This document shows, in pieces, positions 59,093-64,000 of a stretch of 64,000 nucleotides of DNA. The notes beneath the pieces are model-generated. The model was not told where the DNA came from and searched no databases. It saw only the letters and a program-made list of their open reading frames with translations. Origin of the DNA: a virus; the IMG/VR virus record IMGVR_UViG_3300029922_000031, positions 41,075-105,074 of that record. One strand, 5' to 3'. Position 1 is the first letter of the stretch; every line of letters begins with the position of its first letter. The position numbers and the translations under genes are program-made.

Positions 59093-59593
59093 TCACCGGC
59101 GCTTCTTGGCTTTGGACTTCTTGGCTTTGGACGGCGCCTCGAGATTTCGGATGTCGAAATGAGCGATGTCACCGCCGGTGGCTGAGTCGCAGAGTGAGGC
59201 GATCTCGATCGCTTTTGTTGCCGATGCGCCCATATGCATCGCGGCGTATGCCGCTTCCATGCCCGAGCCGCCGGCGATGAATTCGGCGGTCACTTGCCGC
59301 CATGCGCCATTTTCGATCGAGAAAATTCTGCCATCCCACTGGGCGACAAGAATCAGAATGTCGTCGCATCCAGAGAATCTGAAGACCTCGCCTGAGATCC
59401 AGGGTAGCGCCGACAAGGACTCCATCCCGCGAACCACGTCGAGTGCATCGGCGAGCGCGCCGCAAACACCGTAGACGACGCCGTGGCGCTGGCTAACGAT
59501 GAGCTTTCGAATCGCCTCCGGCACGATCACCGAACTGACCGTCGCTCTGGAGTCGGCGGCGATGATGCCGTCACGAATTGCGAGCGTGGTCAT
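59093..59593 (-). CDS. HslV/proteasome-like Ntn hydrolase
   Basis: 166 residues. The N-terminus MTTLAIRDGIIAADSRAT places Thr2 or Thr3, Asp15 and Lys30 at spacings like Thr1, Asp17 and Lys33 of proteasome beta and HslV. FIAGGSGMEAAYAAMHMGAS and GGDIAHFDI match the later conserved segments. The Met would need removal to free the threonine. The C-terminus is basic (KAKKSKAKKRR). No HslU-like unfoldase is adjacent. It may be a peptidase acting alone or on host proteins (inference). Confidence 0.7.
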   Translation of the reverse strand: MTTLAIRDGIIAADSRATVSSVIVPEAIRKLIVSQRHGVVYGVCGALADALDVVRGMESLSALPWISGEVFRFSGCDDILILVAQWDGRIFSIENGAWRQVTAEFIAGGSGMEAAYAAMHMGASATKAIEIASLCDSATGGDIAHFDIRNLEAPSKAKKSKAKKRR

Positions 59594-59624
59594 TGGATCT
59601 CTCAGCTAGGAGGGCGCGGATCTC

Positions 59625-60332
59625 TCAGGCGGGAAAGGCGTGGTGAACGGCCTCGCAGGGCGTGCCGAGCGTCTGGGCGACGACCACGGCGGCAGCAGCG
59701 TTCGGGTAGCGCAGCGCGATGTTGACGTCGGCCCCGAAGGCGGTCCCGTTCCACCAGGCCGGCACGAAGACCGGTACGGCGGGCTTGGCGCGAAGTACCC
59801 AAGCCATCGTGACGTTGGAGTGATGCGCCGGCGCGCTCGAGGTCGCGGCTGCGGCTGCTTCTGCCGCGGTGGGAGTGTGCTCGGCGACCTTGAAGTGAGC
59901 GGCAGGGGTAGCCGCAGCGATCGCTCCCGTCGCGCCGGCGTTGCTCGTTGCATAAGCAGGACCGGTCGAGCCCGTCGCGCCGCCACCCCCGCCGCCAGCC
60001 AGGGTCGCACCCGTCGCACCCGTCGCACCCGTCGCACCCGTCGCAGCAGGCGCGACGACCGCGGCGTGGCTCACGTAGATCTCCCAGTCGCCGGCGAGCG
60101 TATCGCCAATCGAAGGCGCCCATACGGAAATGCTGCCGTCGACGTTCTTAATGTCGAGATGATGGTTGTAGGAGATCTGCGTTCCGGCCGGGAAGATGCC
60201 CAGTAGCGGCGCGCGATTGACGATGAAGGTGGAGCCGGGAACAAGGAAGACGAACATCCCCTTGCCGTTCCAGCCGGCGCGCGAGACACATTCGCCCGCA
60301 TGAAGGACCTTAAGTGCGCCACCGAAATCCAT
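59625..60332 (-). CDS. Tad2-like (DUF2829) protein with collagen-like linker and extra domain
   Basis: 235 residues. Residues 1-86 (MDFGGALKVLHAGECVSRAG, WNGKGMFVFLV, then SVWAPSIGDTLAGDWEIY) are a DUF2829 domain, the family of Tad2, which sequesters the cyclic nucleotide signal of Thoeris defence. A GATGATGAT-type collagen-like linker (about 95-120) with tandem 9-bp DNA repeats and an unrelated C-terminal domain (about 150-235) follow. Tad2 proteins are usually a single short domain, so the extension is odd. It could also be a virion protein that uses this fold. AGGAGAG precedes the ATG. Confidence 0.75.
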   Translation of the reverse strand: MDFGGALKVLHAGECVSRAGWNGKGMFVFLVPGSTFIVNRAPLLGIFPAGTQISYNHHLDIKNVDGSISVWAPSIGDTLAGDWEIYVSHAAVVAPAATGATGATGATGATLAGGGGGGATGSTGPAYATSNAGATGAIAAATPAAHFKVAEHTPTAAEAAAAATSSAPAHHSNVTMAWVLRAKPAVPVFVPAWWNGTAFGADVNIALRYPNAAAAVVVAQTLGTPCEAVHHAFPA

Positions 60333-60349
60333 CGATCTCTCCTGTTAGT

Positions 60350-60391
60350 TGCCCGGCCCGAGGTAAAGGAGACAAACCCTCGGGCCGGGCA
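60350..60391 (-). terminator. 14-bp perfect hairpin before the Tad2-like gene
   Basis: TGCCCGGCCCGAGG and CCTCGGGCCGGGCA pair perfectly around a 14-nt loop. No T-run follows on either strand, so it may be a Rho-dependent pause, an RNA-stability element or a weak terminator after the gene at 60420. Confidence 0.6.
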
Positions 60392-60419
60392 CTGTGCCGG
60401 CGTGAAACGCGCGCCGGGA

Positions 60420-60986
60420 TTAGCCGGTGACGGTGATCTGGAAGGCAGCCGAGATGCTGTCGCCAGCGTCGTCGGTCAGCGTCACGGCGAAGATGAAGAC
60501 GCCGTCGGTGGTGGGCGTGCCGCTGAAGTGACCATTGGTCGCCATCGTGACTCCCGGAGGCAGGAGCGTCGGGTCGACAACCGCGGCGCTGTAGCCGCTA
60601 CCCGAACCGCCGATGAACGCCATCGAGGTGTCGGTGTAGGCCGAGCTCTTGGTCGCGGCGCCCAGCGTGAAGCTCGAATTGAAGTTGAGCAGCGGGTTGT
60701 TCTGAGTCTTGGCCGAGGAGATGCGGCCGGGGATCGAGATGTAGTTGGTCAGGTCGAGCTCGGCGGCGCCGGCGACCGGATCGGTATTGACCGGGCTGGG
60801 CAGAATGCCACCCGCATTCGACTGCGAGACGTAGGGGTTCGCAGCGATCGCGGCGGCGTTGGCGAGAATGGCCGTGTTGAGATCGGTCAGGACGGCGATC
60901 GCAGCGAGAACCGCAGCCTTCGTGTTCGCATCCGCGATCAGATTGGCGGCGGTCGTGGCAGTCGTGATGTCCGCGGTGGTGGTCAT
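60420..60986 (-). CDS. Ig-like domain protein, possible virion decoration
   Basis: 188 residues. An Ala/Thr-rich helical N-terminus (about 1-50) is followed by a C-terminal putative Ig/cadherin-like domain: GSGSGYSAAVVDPTLLPPGV, NGHFSGTPTTDGVFIFAVTL and DDAGDSISAAFQITV. Such domains decorate capsids or tails and bind surfaces. The site at 61018 lies 30 bp upstream. Confidence 0.6.
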   Translation of the reverse strand: MTTTADITTATTAANLIADANTKAAVLAAIAVLTDLNTAILANAAAIAANPYVSQSNAGGILPSPVNTDPVAGAAELDLTNYISIPGRISSAKTQNNPLLNFNSSFTLGAATKSSAYTDTSMAFIGGSGSGYSAAVVDPTLLPPGVTMATNGHFSGTPTTDGVFIFAVTLTDDAGDSISAAFQITVTG

Positions 60987-61017
60987 TTCAGAGGTGATCC
61001 TTATAGGGAATTGGATA

Positions 61018-61031
61018 AGTCAATACTGACA
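61018..61031. promoter_or_regulatory. Dispersed palindromic operator, site 21
   Basis: AGTCAATACTGACA upstream of the Ig-like gene on the minus strand. A TATAAG lies nearer the gene. Confidence 0.55.
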
Positions 61032-61056
61032 GACAACTGAACCGAAGTCTAGGCCC

Positions 61057-61362
61057 TCAAATGCCAGAGCCGGGAGGCACGATGCCGAGAGCGGGAATCT
61101 CTTCCCAGACGGCGACTGAAGTGCCGGCGGTCGAGATCGCCGTAAAGGCGTCCTGCGAATCTTCGCGCGGCAGAAAGTCTTCCTTCGCCCCGGCAGCGTA
61201 GTTGTCGCCGACGTTTGCGACCGCAGCCGCAAGGCCCGGCGCAACGGTGAAGGGATTGGCGCCGACATTCATCCAGCGCAGACCGGTGCGGTTGGGATTG
61301 GCGGCGACGAGCAACGTGGACGTCGCGGCCGCCAGAGTGACAATAGTTTGCTTCCAGCTCAT
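61057..61362 (-). CDS. Small unknown, possibly structural protein (101 aa)
   Basis: From the ATG of MSWKQTIV after GAGGA. It has an Ala/Thr-rich start and the segment NPNRTGLRWMNVGANPFTVAPG, which resembles small beta-sandwich proteins found near phage decoration genes. It ends EIPALGIVPPGSGI. No firm family. Confidence 0.5.
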   Translation of the reverse strand: MSWKQTIVTLAAATSTLLVAANPNRTGLRWMNVGANPFTVAPGLAAAVANVGDNYAAGAKEDFLPREDSQDAFTAISTAGTSVAVWEEIPALGIVPPGSGI

Positions 61363-61383
61363 CGGGCGGTCCTCAAGAAGATC

Positions 61384-61397
61384 AGTCAATACTAACT
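61384..61397. promoter_or_regulatory. Dispersed palindromic operator, site 22
   Basis: AGTCAATACTAACT, four bases before the stop codon of the SGNH gene and 22 bp upstream of the start of the gene at 61057-61362. Confidence 0.55.
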
Positions 61398-61401
61398 GAT
61401 T

Positions 61402-61884
61402 TCAGCGGACAGGGCTAGAACTTTCCTTCCAGATCGCGCGGATCGCCGCTGCAACCGCCGGATAGGAGCGCGGATGCAGATGATCGCGCCCCGGAACGTA
61501 GGAGACTGTCTGAATGTGACGCGCGGCCGCGACACTGGCGATATGCGCCCGCGCCGAGTTGACGCCCGGCGGCAGAATCAGAACGAACTGGCCGGCGTCG
61601 ATGTGATTGATGATCGCCTCGAGACATGGACCGGGCGCGTCGTTGACGCCGGCGGAGATTGCGAAATGATCGAAATGACCGACCGCCAAGGGGACCTCGT
61701 GCTTGAGGATCCAGCACGACGACATGCGCTCGCGCGCGAAGGTCGCGACGTGGAGCGCATGACCCGTACCGAACGCGATCGAATCGCCGGCGGCGCCGTC
61801 TCGAGCAAACGCCGTCGCGACGCTTATCGTCACATAGAGAACGACGAGAAACGTCAGCTTGGCGCGCTTAGCGAACTTGGACAT
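61402..61884 (-). CDS. Secreted SGNH-type hydrolase
   Basis: 160 residues from the ATG of MSKFAKRA. An N-terminal signal-like helix (LTFLVVLYVTISVATAFA) is followed by GDSIAFGTG (Ser35, block I), ISAGVND (Asn81, block III) and DHLHP (Asp134/His137, block V). These are the catalytic blocks of SGNH esterases. Probable substrate: acetyl groups on peptidoglycan or surface polysaccharide (inference). It overlaps the preceding hydrolase gene, with which it may work at the cell wall. Confidence 0.75.
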   Translation of the reverse strand: MSKFAKRAKLTFLVVLYVTISVATAFARDGAAGDSIAFGTGHALHVATFARERMSSCWILKHEVPLAVGHFDHFAISAGVNDAPGPCLEAIINHIDAGQFVLILPPGVNSARAHIASVAAARHIQTVSYVPGRDHLHPRSYPAVAAAIRAIWKESSSPVR

Positions 61885-62380
61885 AGGCCACCACTTGCCG
61901 GGGACTGACTTCGCCATCGGCGACGCGATGACCCCAATTGCCGGAAGTAAGGAGAATGTTGCCGTCGGGCGCGCGGCCGCCGTAGAAGCCGACGTGATGC
62001 GGCATGACCACCAGGTCCCCCTGCTTAGGATTGCCTGTGTGTGGGCCATAGCTCAGCGCCGAGCTCGCCATGCCGTTCTTCAGCGGCTTGTGGCCGGTGC
62101 GCTCGAGGACGAACGACACGAACCAGGCGCACCAGGCGCCGGCCTTGCCGGTGGGGTTGTTGGCGCCGATCCAGCGCTTAGCCTCGCCCAGCGGGCCGCT
62201 GACGAAACCGAATGAAGTAACCGGGCCGTTCTGATAGGCGCTCAGCTCACTACAGCCGGTTCGACCGCAGGCCGCGGCCGGCTTCGAGCCAAGTTCGACG
62301 ATGAGCAAGGCTACGAAAAGCCAGAGAAGGACGCCGATGAGAAGTCGTATCTTCAGGTGGGCGCGCAAATACTTGAACAA
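61868..62380 (-). CDS. Secreted CHAP/NlpC-like cell-wall hydrolase
   Basis: 170 residues. An N-terminal membrane or signal helix (IRLLIGVLLWLFVALLIVEL), then GAWCAWFVSFVLERTG (Cys84) and PKQGDLVVMPHHVGFYGG (His129) form the cysteine-histidine pair of CHAP-type amidases/endopeptidases. It differs from the GH19 endolysin and has its own export signal, so it may act in superinfection control, in entry or as a second lysin. Confidence 0.72.
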   Translation of the reverse strand: MFKYLRAHLKIRLLIGVLLWLFVALLIVELGSKPAAACGRTGCSELSAYQNGPVTSFGFVSGPLGEAKRWIGANNPTGKAGAWCAWFVSFVLERTGHKPLKNGMASSALSYGPHTGNPKQGDLVVMPHHVGFYGGRAPDGNILLTSGNWGHRVADGEVSPRQVVAYVQVR

Positions 62381-62735
62381 ATTCAGCTCCGGTGTCGCGG
62401 TTGAGCCACGACCTTACCGAAAGCGGTCAAATAAGTCAATTTTGACTGTCACAATGGGCGGGAATGTCTCTCGTGAGCGCGAGCCCTACTTCGCGACGCG
62501 CCGGCACTAGTCCAGGGAATCGGGTTCGTTCACCATTCGACGAGGACTGAGATCGCACACTCCCTGCGGTCGAGCTCGTTAGCCAGAGCTCACATCGCAG
62601 GTTGCGGAGTAATTGATCTCAAAGCCTTGTTAAGGCCCAGACCCGCTTCGTATGACAAAGTACCGTCGCCCGGCGGGTCTGATCTATCTCGAAGGCTGGA
62701 AGCTCTCACGAGAGACAATTCACGTTATAGCAGCT
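62381..62735. other. Intergenic region of 355 bp with promoter-like and operator elements
   Basis: No convincing gene. On the minus strand GCTATAACG (around 62722-62730) resembles the phage -10. The operator at 62434-62447 lies near the CHAP-like gene. A plus-strand frame at 62652-62837 overlaps a better supported minus-strand gene and is not called. A small RNA from the -10 is possible but unsupported. Confidence 0.4.
62434..62447. promoter_or_regulatory. Dispersed palindromic operator, site 23
   Basis: AGTCAATTTTGACT. On the minus strand TTGACT is followed after 17 bp by TAAGGT, a possible promoter for the cell-wall hydrolase pair. Confidence 0.65.
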
Positions 62736-62984
62736 TCAGCGCGGGCGTTTGTCGTAAAACACGTCGATGCAGAAGGCGCCGGAGGGTCGATAGACCCACA
62801 GTCGCCAGCCGCGGTAGACGCCGTAGCTCTCCGTTGACGGATTGAGGTTCGTCACCTTCAGCGAAACCAGCTTCCACCACGGCCAAACGCTCGGACCGTG
62901 CTCGGGCTGAATGAGGAGTTTGGCTTTGAACGAGATGTTGGTCGAGAAGACCATCAGCCGGCGCAGCTTGAACGAGATTCTCAC
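62736..62984 (-). CDS. Small protein, paralogue of the gene at 52009-52254
   Basis: 82 residues from a GTG overlapping the upstream stop, with GAAGGTGG before it. The C-terminal half (LNPSTESYGVYRGWRLWVY, then FYDKRPR) matches the 81-aa protein of the ABC-GNAT cassette in spacing of LNP, E, G, RLW-Y, F and D-R. Function unknown. Confidence 0.65.
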   Translation of the reverse strand: MRISFKLRRLMVFSTNISFKAKLLIQPEHGPSVWPWWKLVSLKVTNLNPSTESYGVYRGWRLWVYRPSGAFCIDVFYDKRPR

Positions 62985-63151
62985 GAGACCACCTTCAGGT
63001 CGACGACCTTCGGGTTCGGGAATGTGCCAACATCCACCAGGGCCTTCGACCACTCACTCAGAGACCAGGCTCCGACGATCTTGTCGTCGACCAGCGCCCG
63101 GACGATCGAGCCGTCTTCGCTTTTCTGAATCGACAGCTTGCACTCGATCAC
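62981..63151 (-). CDS. Small unknown protein (56 aa)
   Basis: A GTG start with an excellent GGGAGG site eight bases upstream. It reads VIECKLSIQKSEDGSIVRAL, VDDKIVGAWSLSEWSKALVD and so on. It is acidic-basic mixed and probably beta-alpha. The stop overlaps the GTG of the next gene. No family recognised. Confidence 0.6.
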   Translation of the reverse strand: MIECKLSIQKSEDGSIVRALVDDKIVGAWSLSEWSKALVDVGTFPNPKVVDLKVVS

Positions 63152-63177
63152 AGGCAGCCTCCCTCTCCGAATTTCAC

Positions 63178-63232
63178 CCCCTGTCCCGCAGGACAGGGGC
63201 CGTGGCTTTCAGGCCACGCGGCCCGTTCGGGC
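63178..63232 (-). terminator. Tandem hairpins downstream of the tRNA gene
   Basis: Three successive inverted repeats: CCCCTGTCC/GGACAGGGG, GTGGC/GCCAC and CCCG/CGGG. They may trim or end the tRNA transcript. No T-run is present. Confidence 0.5.
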
Positions 63233-63236
63233 AAAT

Positions 63237-63313
63237 TGGTTGCGCGAGAGGGATTTGAACCCTCGACCTCCAGGGTATGAACCTGGCGAGCTCCCGGACT
63301 GCTTCACCGCGCT
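63237..63313 (-). tRNA. tRNA-Met (CAT), initiator-like
   Basis: 77 nt including an encoded CCA. Acceptor AGCGCGG/TCGCGCA pairs except for the first pair (A with A). The anticodon stem is CCAGG/CCTGG with loop TTCATAC. The T arm is GAGGG-TTCAAAT-CCCTC. An unpaired 1-72 position is the feature that marks bacterial initiator tRNA. The anticodon stem has two, not three, consecutive G-C pairs next to the loop, so it is not a perfect initiator. It stands alone in the window. Confidence 0.88.
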
Positions 63314-63348
63314 GGGATGAGGAATACCTCAGTTCGATCGACTTGGCA

Positions 63349-63362
63349 AGTCAGTTTTGACT
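63349..63362. promoter_or_regulatory. Dispersed palindromic operator, site 24
   Basis: AGTCAGTTTTGACT, 36 bp upstream of the tRNA gene on the minus strand. It may control the tRNA and small-protein transcript. Confidence 0.6.
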
Positions 63363-63406
63363 GTCGGGACGCGCTGGCCCTGCCCGCCGGGTTGTCTCCC
63401 AACTGA

Positions 63407-63473
63407 GTGGCAAGGATGCGGTGACAAGGATCTGTAGGTATTCCTGTAGTTTTGGGGCCGAAGTGACAAGGAT
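63407..63473 (+). repeat. Three 11-bp direct repeats GTGRCAAGGAT
   Basis: Copies at 63407-63417, 63421-63431 and 63463-63473. Spacings are 14 and 42 bp, multiples of 14. The block also has CTGTAG twice. Iteron-like arrangement in a region without a convincing gene. Confidence 0.7.
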
Positions 63474-63510
63474 AGGTTTTGGGTTGGCGAGCAATGGCGG
63501 CATAGCTCCC

Positions 63511-63685
63511 GAACTGTGGCATTTATATCTAAGACTTGTGTTCTTCCAGCCACAGTGAGTCTAATACGCCACACTGTACGAGAACACAATTCAAACACAA
63601 TCTAAACACAATTGACGCAACGTGTGACTATACCGCCATAGTGAGTCAATTGAGCCATAGTGTGTCCAACCGACCTCACTGTTGC
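63511..63685. repeat. Iteron-like array GCCAYAGTGAGTC with inverted copies
   Basis: Copies at 63549-63561, 63635-63647 and 63654-63667 (the last with GTGTGTCC). A partial copy lies at 63568, and inverted copies at 63511-63520 (AACTGTGGC) and 63675-63685 (CTCACTGTTGC). Between them are three AACACAAT units at 63583, 63594 and 63605, spaced exactly 11 bp. This AT-richer zone suits an origin or a multi-site regulator. Confidence 0.7.
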
Positions 63686-63734
63686 ATGAAAGACATGCGG
63701 AATCTTTGTGCAGTGCCATGCAAACTATTTTCGA

Positions 63735-63812
63735 CGCCGCGCTTGCGTTTCGACGCGCAATCGCTACATTCAATCTTGCGACTGATTGAGTCGCGACACG
63801 CAAGAGAGTAAT
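63735..63812 (+). promoter_or_regulatory. Promoter and hairpin before the DAERD-repeat gene
   Basis: TTGCGT (around 63744) and TACATT are 16 bp apart. Downstream CTTGCG pairs with CGCAAG, and GCGAC with GTCGC, around an ACTGATTGAGT centre, which gives a hairpin in the leader. It is followed by AGAGAG before the ATG. Confidence 0.4.
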
Positions 63813-63816
63813 TCAA

Positions 63817-64000
63817 ATGTCTCACAAGCAATTCTCACTGTCTGACTACGCGAACGCAGAGCGCGACGACGCAGAGCGCGACAATGATCTTTTCGACGTT
63901 GCGATTGCGCTCTGCAATGCAAACGACGACGCAGAGCGCGACGACGCAGAGCGCGACGACGCAGAGCGCGACAATCAGTTGTTCGACAATGCGCGCTTGC
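63817..64000 (+). CDS. DAERD-repeat protein (3' end outside window)
   Basis: 61 visible codons. MSHKQFSLSDYANAERDDAE and later blocks repeat the pentapeptide DAERD (15-bp units GACGCAGAGCGCGAC) two and then three times, separated by NDLFDVAIALCNAND and NQLFDNARL. The repeats are very acidic/basic and predicted helical. Ribosome-binding AGAGAG lies upstream. I do not recognise a family; the rest lies beyond the edge. DNA-level repeats suggest copy-number change by slippage. Confidence 0.65.
   Translation, partial: MSHKQFSLSDYANAERDDAERDNDLFDVAIALCNANDDAERDDAERDDAERDNQLFDNARL

Noticed and set aside
62652-62837. 61-codon plus-strand frame (MTKYRRPAG...)
   Set aside because: It runs across the 3' part of the minus-strand gene at 62736-62984, which has a paralogue and coupled start. 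A short plus-strand peptide is not excluded, but nothing supports it.
63237-63313. tRNA as an attP integration site
   Set aside because: No integrase is visible and the tRNA is complete with encoded CCA and flanking hairpins; repC and parA favour plasmid maintenance. Sequence outside the window could change this.
63329-63598. 89-codon minus-strand frame
   Set aside because: It spans the operator and the GTGRCAAGGAT repeats, has Arg/Ser-rich composition and no ribosome-binding site.
63400-63690. CRISPR array
   Set aside because: The repeats are 8-13 bp, in several families and orientations, without uniform spacers; this is an iteron-like region.

Overview
This window is most of the genome of a tailed double-stranded DNA phage with a lambda-like siphovirus tail. 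Several features point to an alphaproteobacterial (probably Rhizobiales-type) host and to a phage-plasmid lifestyle. It encodes a RepC initiator of the repABC plasmid class with a candidate antisense RNA in front of it, a ParA-type partition ATPase with a ribbon-helix-helix-like partner, and CobS/CobT-like proteins. No integrase is visible. GC content is high, genes are tightly packed with many stop/start overlaps, and GTG starts are common. Both window edges cut through genes.

Layout. 1-5.3 kb (minus strand): a truncated sigma-factor-like gene, a CobS-like AAA+ ATPase, a CobT-like metallopeptidase/vWA protein and an XRE-family regulator. 5.6-7.0 kb (plus): antisense RNA and repC. 7.1-15.2 kb (minus): replication block of ATP-dependent DNA ligase, unknown proteins, DnaG-type primase, DnaB-type helicase, an Hfq/Sm-like protein and PhoH. 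15.2-20.4 kb: glycosyltransferase, fibre chaperone, glycine-rich adhesin and a collagen-like fibre. 20.4-24.4 kb: T5 A1-like phosphoesterase and a lysis cassette (o-spanin nested in i-spanin, holin candidate, GH19-like endolysin, coiled-coil membrane protein). 24.4-40.6 kb: tail, in lambda order from tube protein to gpJ-like hub. 40.7-50.7 kb: head completion proteins, capsid, scaffold, portal, terminase large subunit split by an intein, and terminase small subunit. 50.8-55 kb: a compact cassette of winged-helix protein, GNAT, small protein, soluble ABC ATPase, unknown protein, ParB-like, zinc ribbon and ParB-like. 55-58.6 kb (plus): SF2 helicase, P-loop kinase, ParA and partner. 58.6-63.2 kb (minus): GNAT, HslV-like Ntn hydrolase, Tad2-like protein, decoration-like proteins, SGNH hydrolase, CHAP-like hydrolase, small proteins and a tRNA-Met. 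63.4-63.7 kb: iteron-like repeats. The last gene is a partial DAERD-repeat protein.

The most striking feature that gene calls do not explain is a dispersed palindrome, consensus ARTCARNNYTGAYT (for example AGTCAATATTGACT). More than twenty copies lie in short intergenic gaps from end to end of the window, commonly beside a GCTATAWT-type -10 element. At three places the site stands between a gene end and a hairpin terminator. This looks like a genome-wide operator/stoperator regulon of a temperate phage. The XRE protein at 4840-5283 is the best visible candidate for its regulator. Together with repC, the antisense RNA and parA, it suggests a prophage kept as a plasmid under global repression.

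Other points of note: the terminase intein is 1333 nt long, so one base breaks its frame between splicing block B and the LAGLIDADG domain; a DUF2829/Tad2-like anti-Thoeris domain is joined to a collagen-like linker and an extra domain; and the ABC-GNAT-ParB cassette has no assigned function. All assignments come from reading the sequence; no database search was run.
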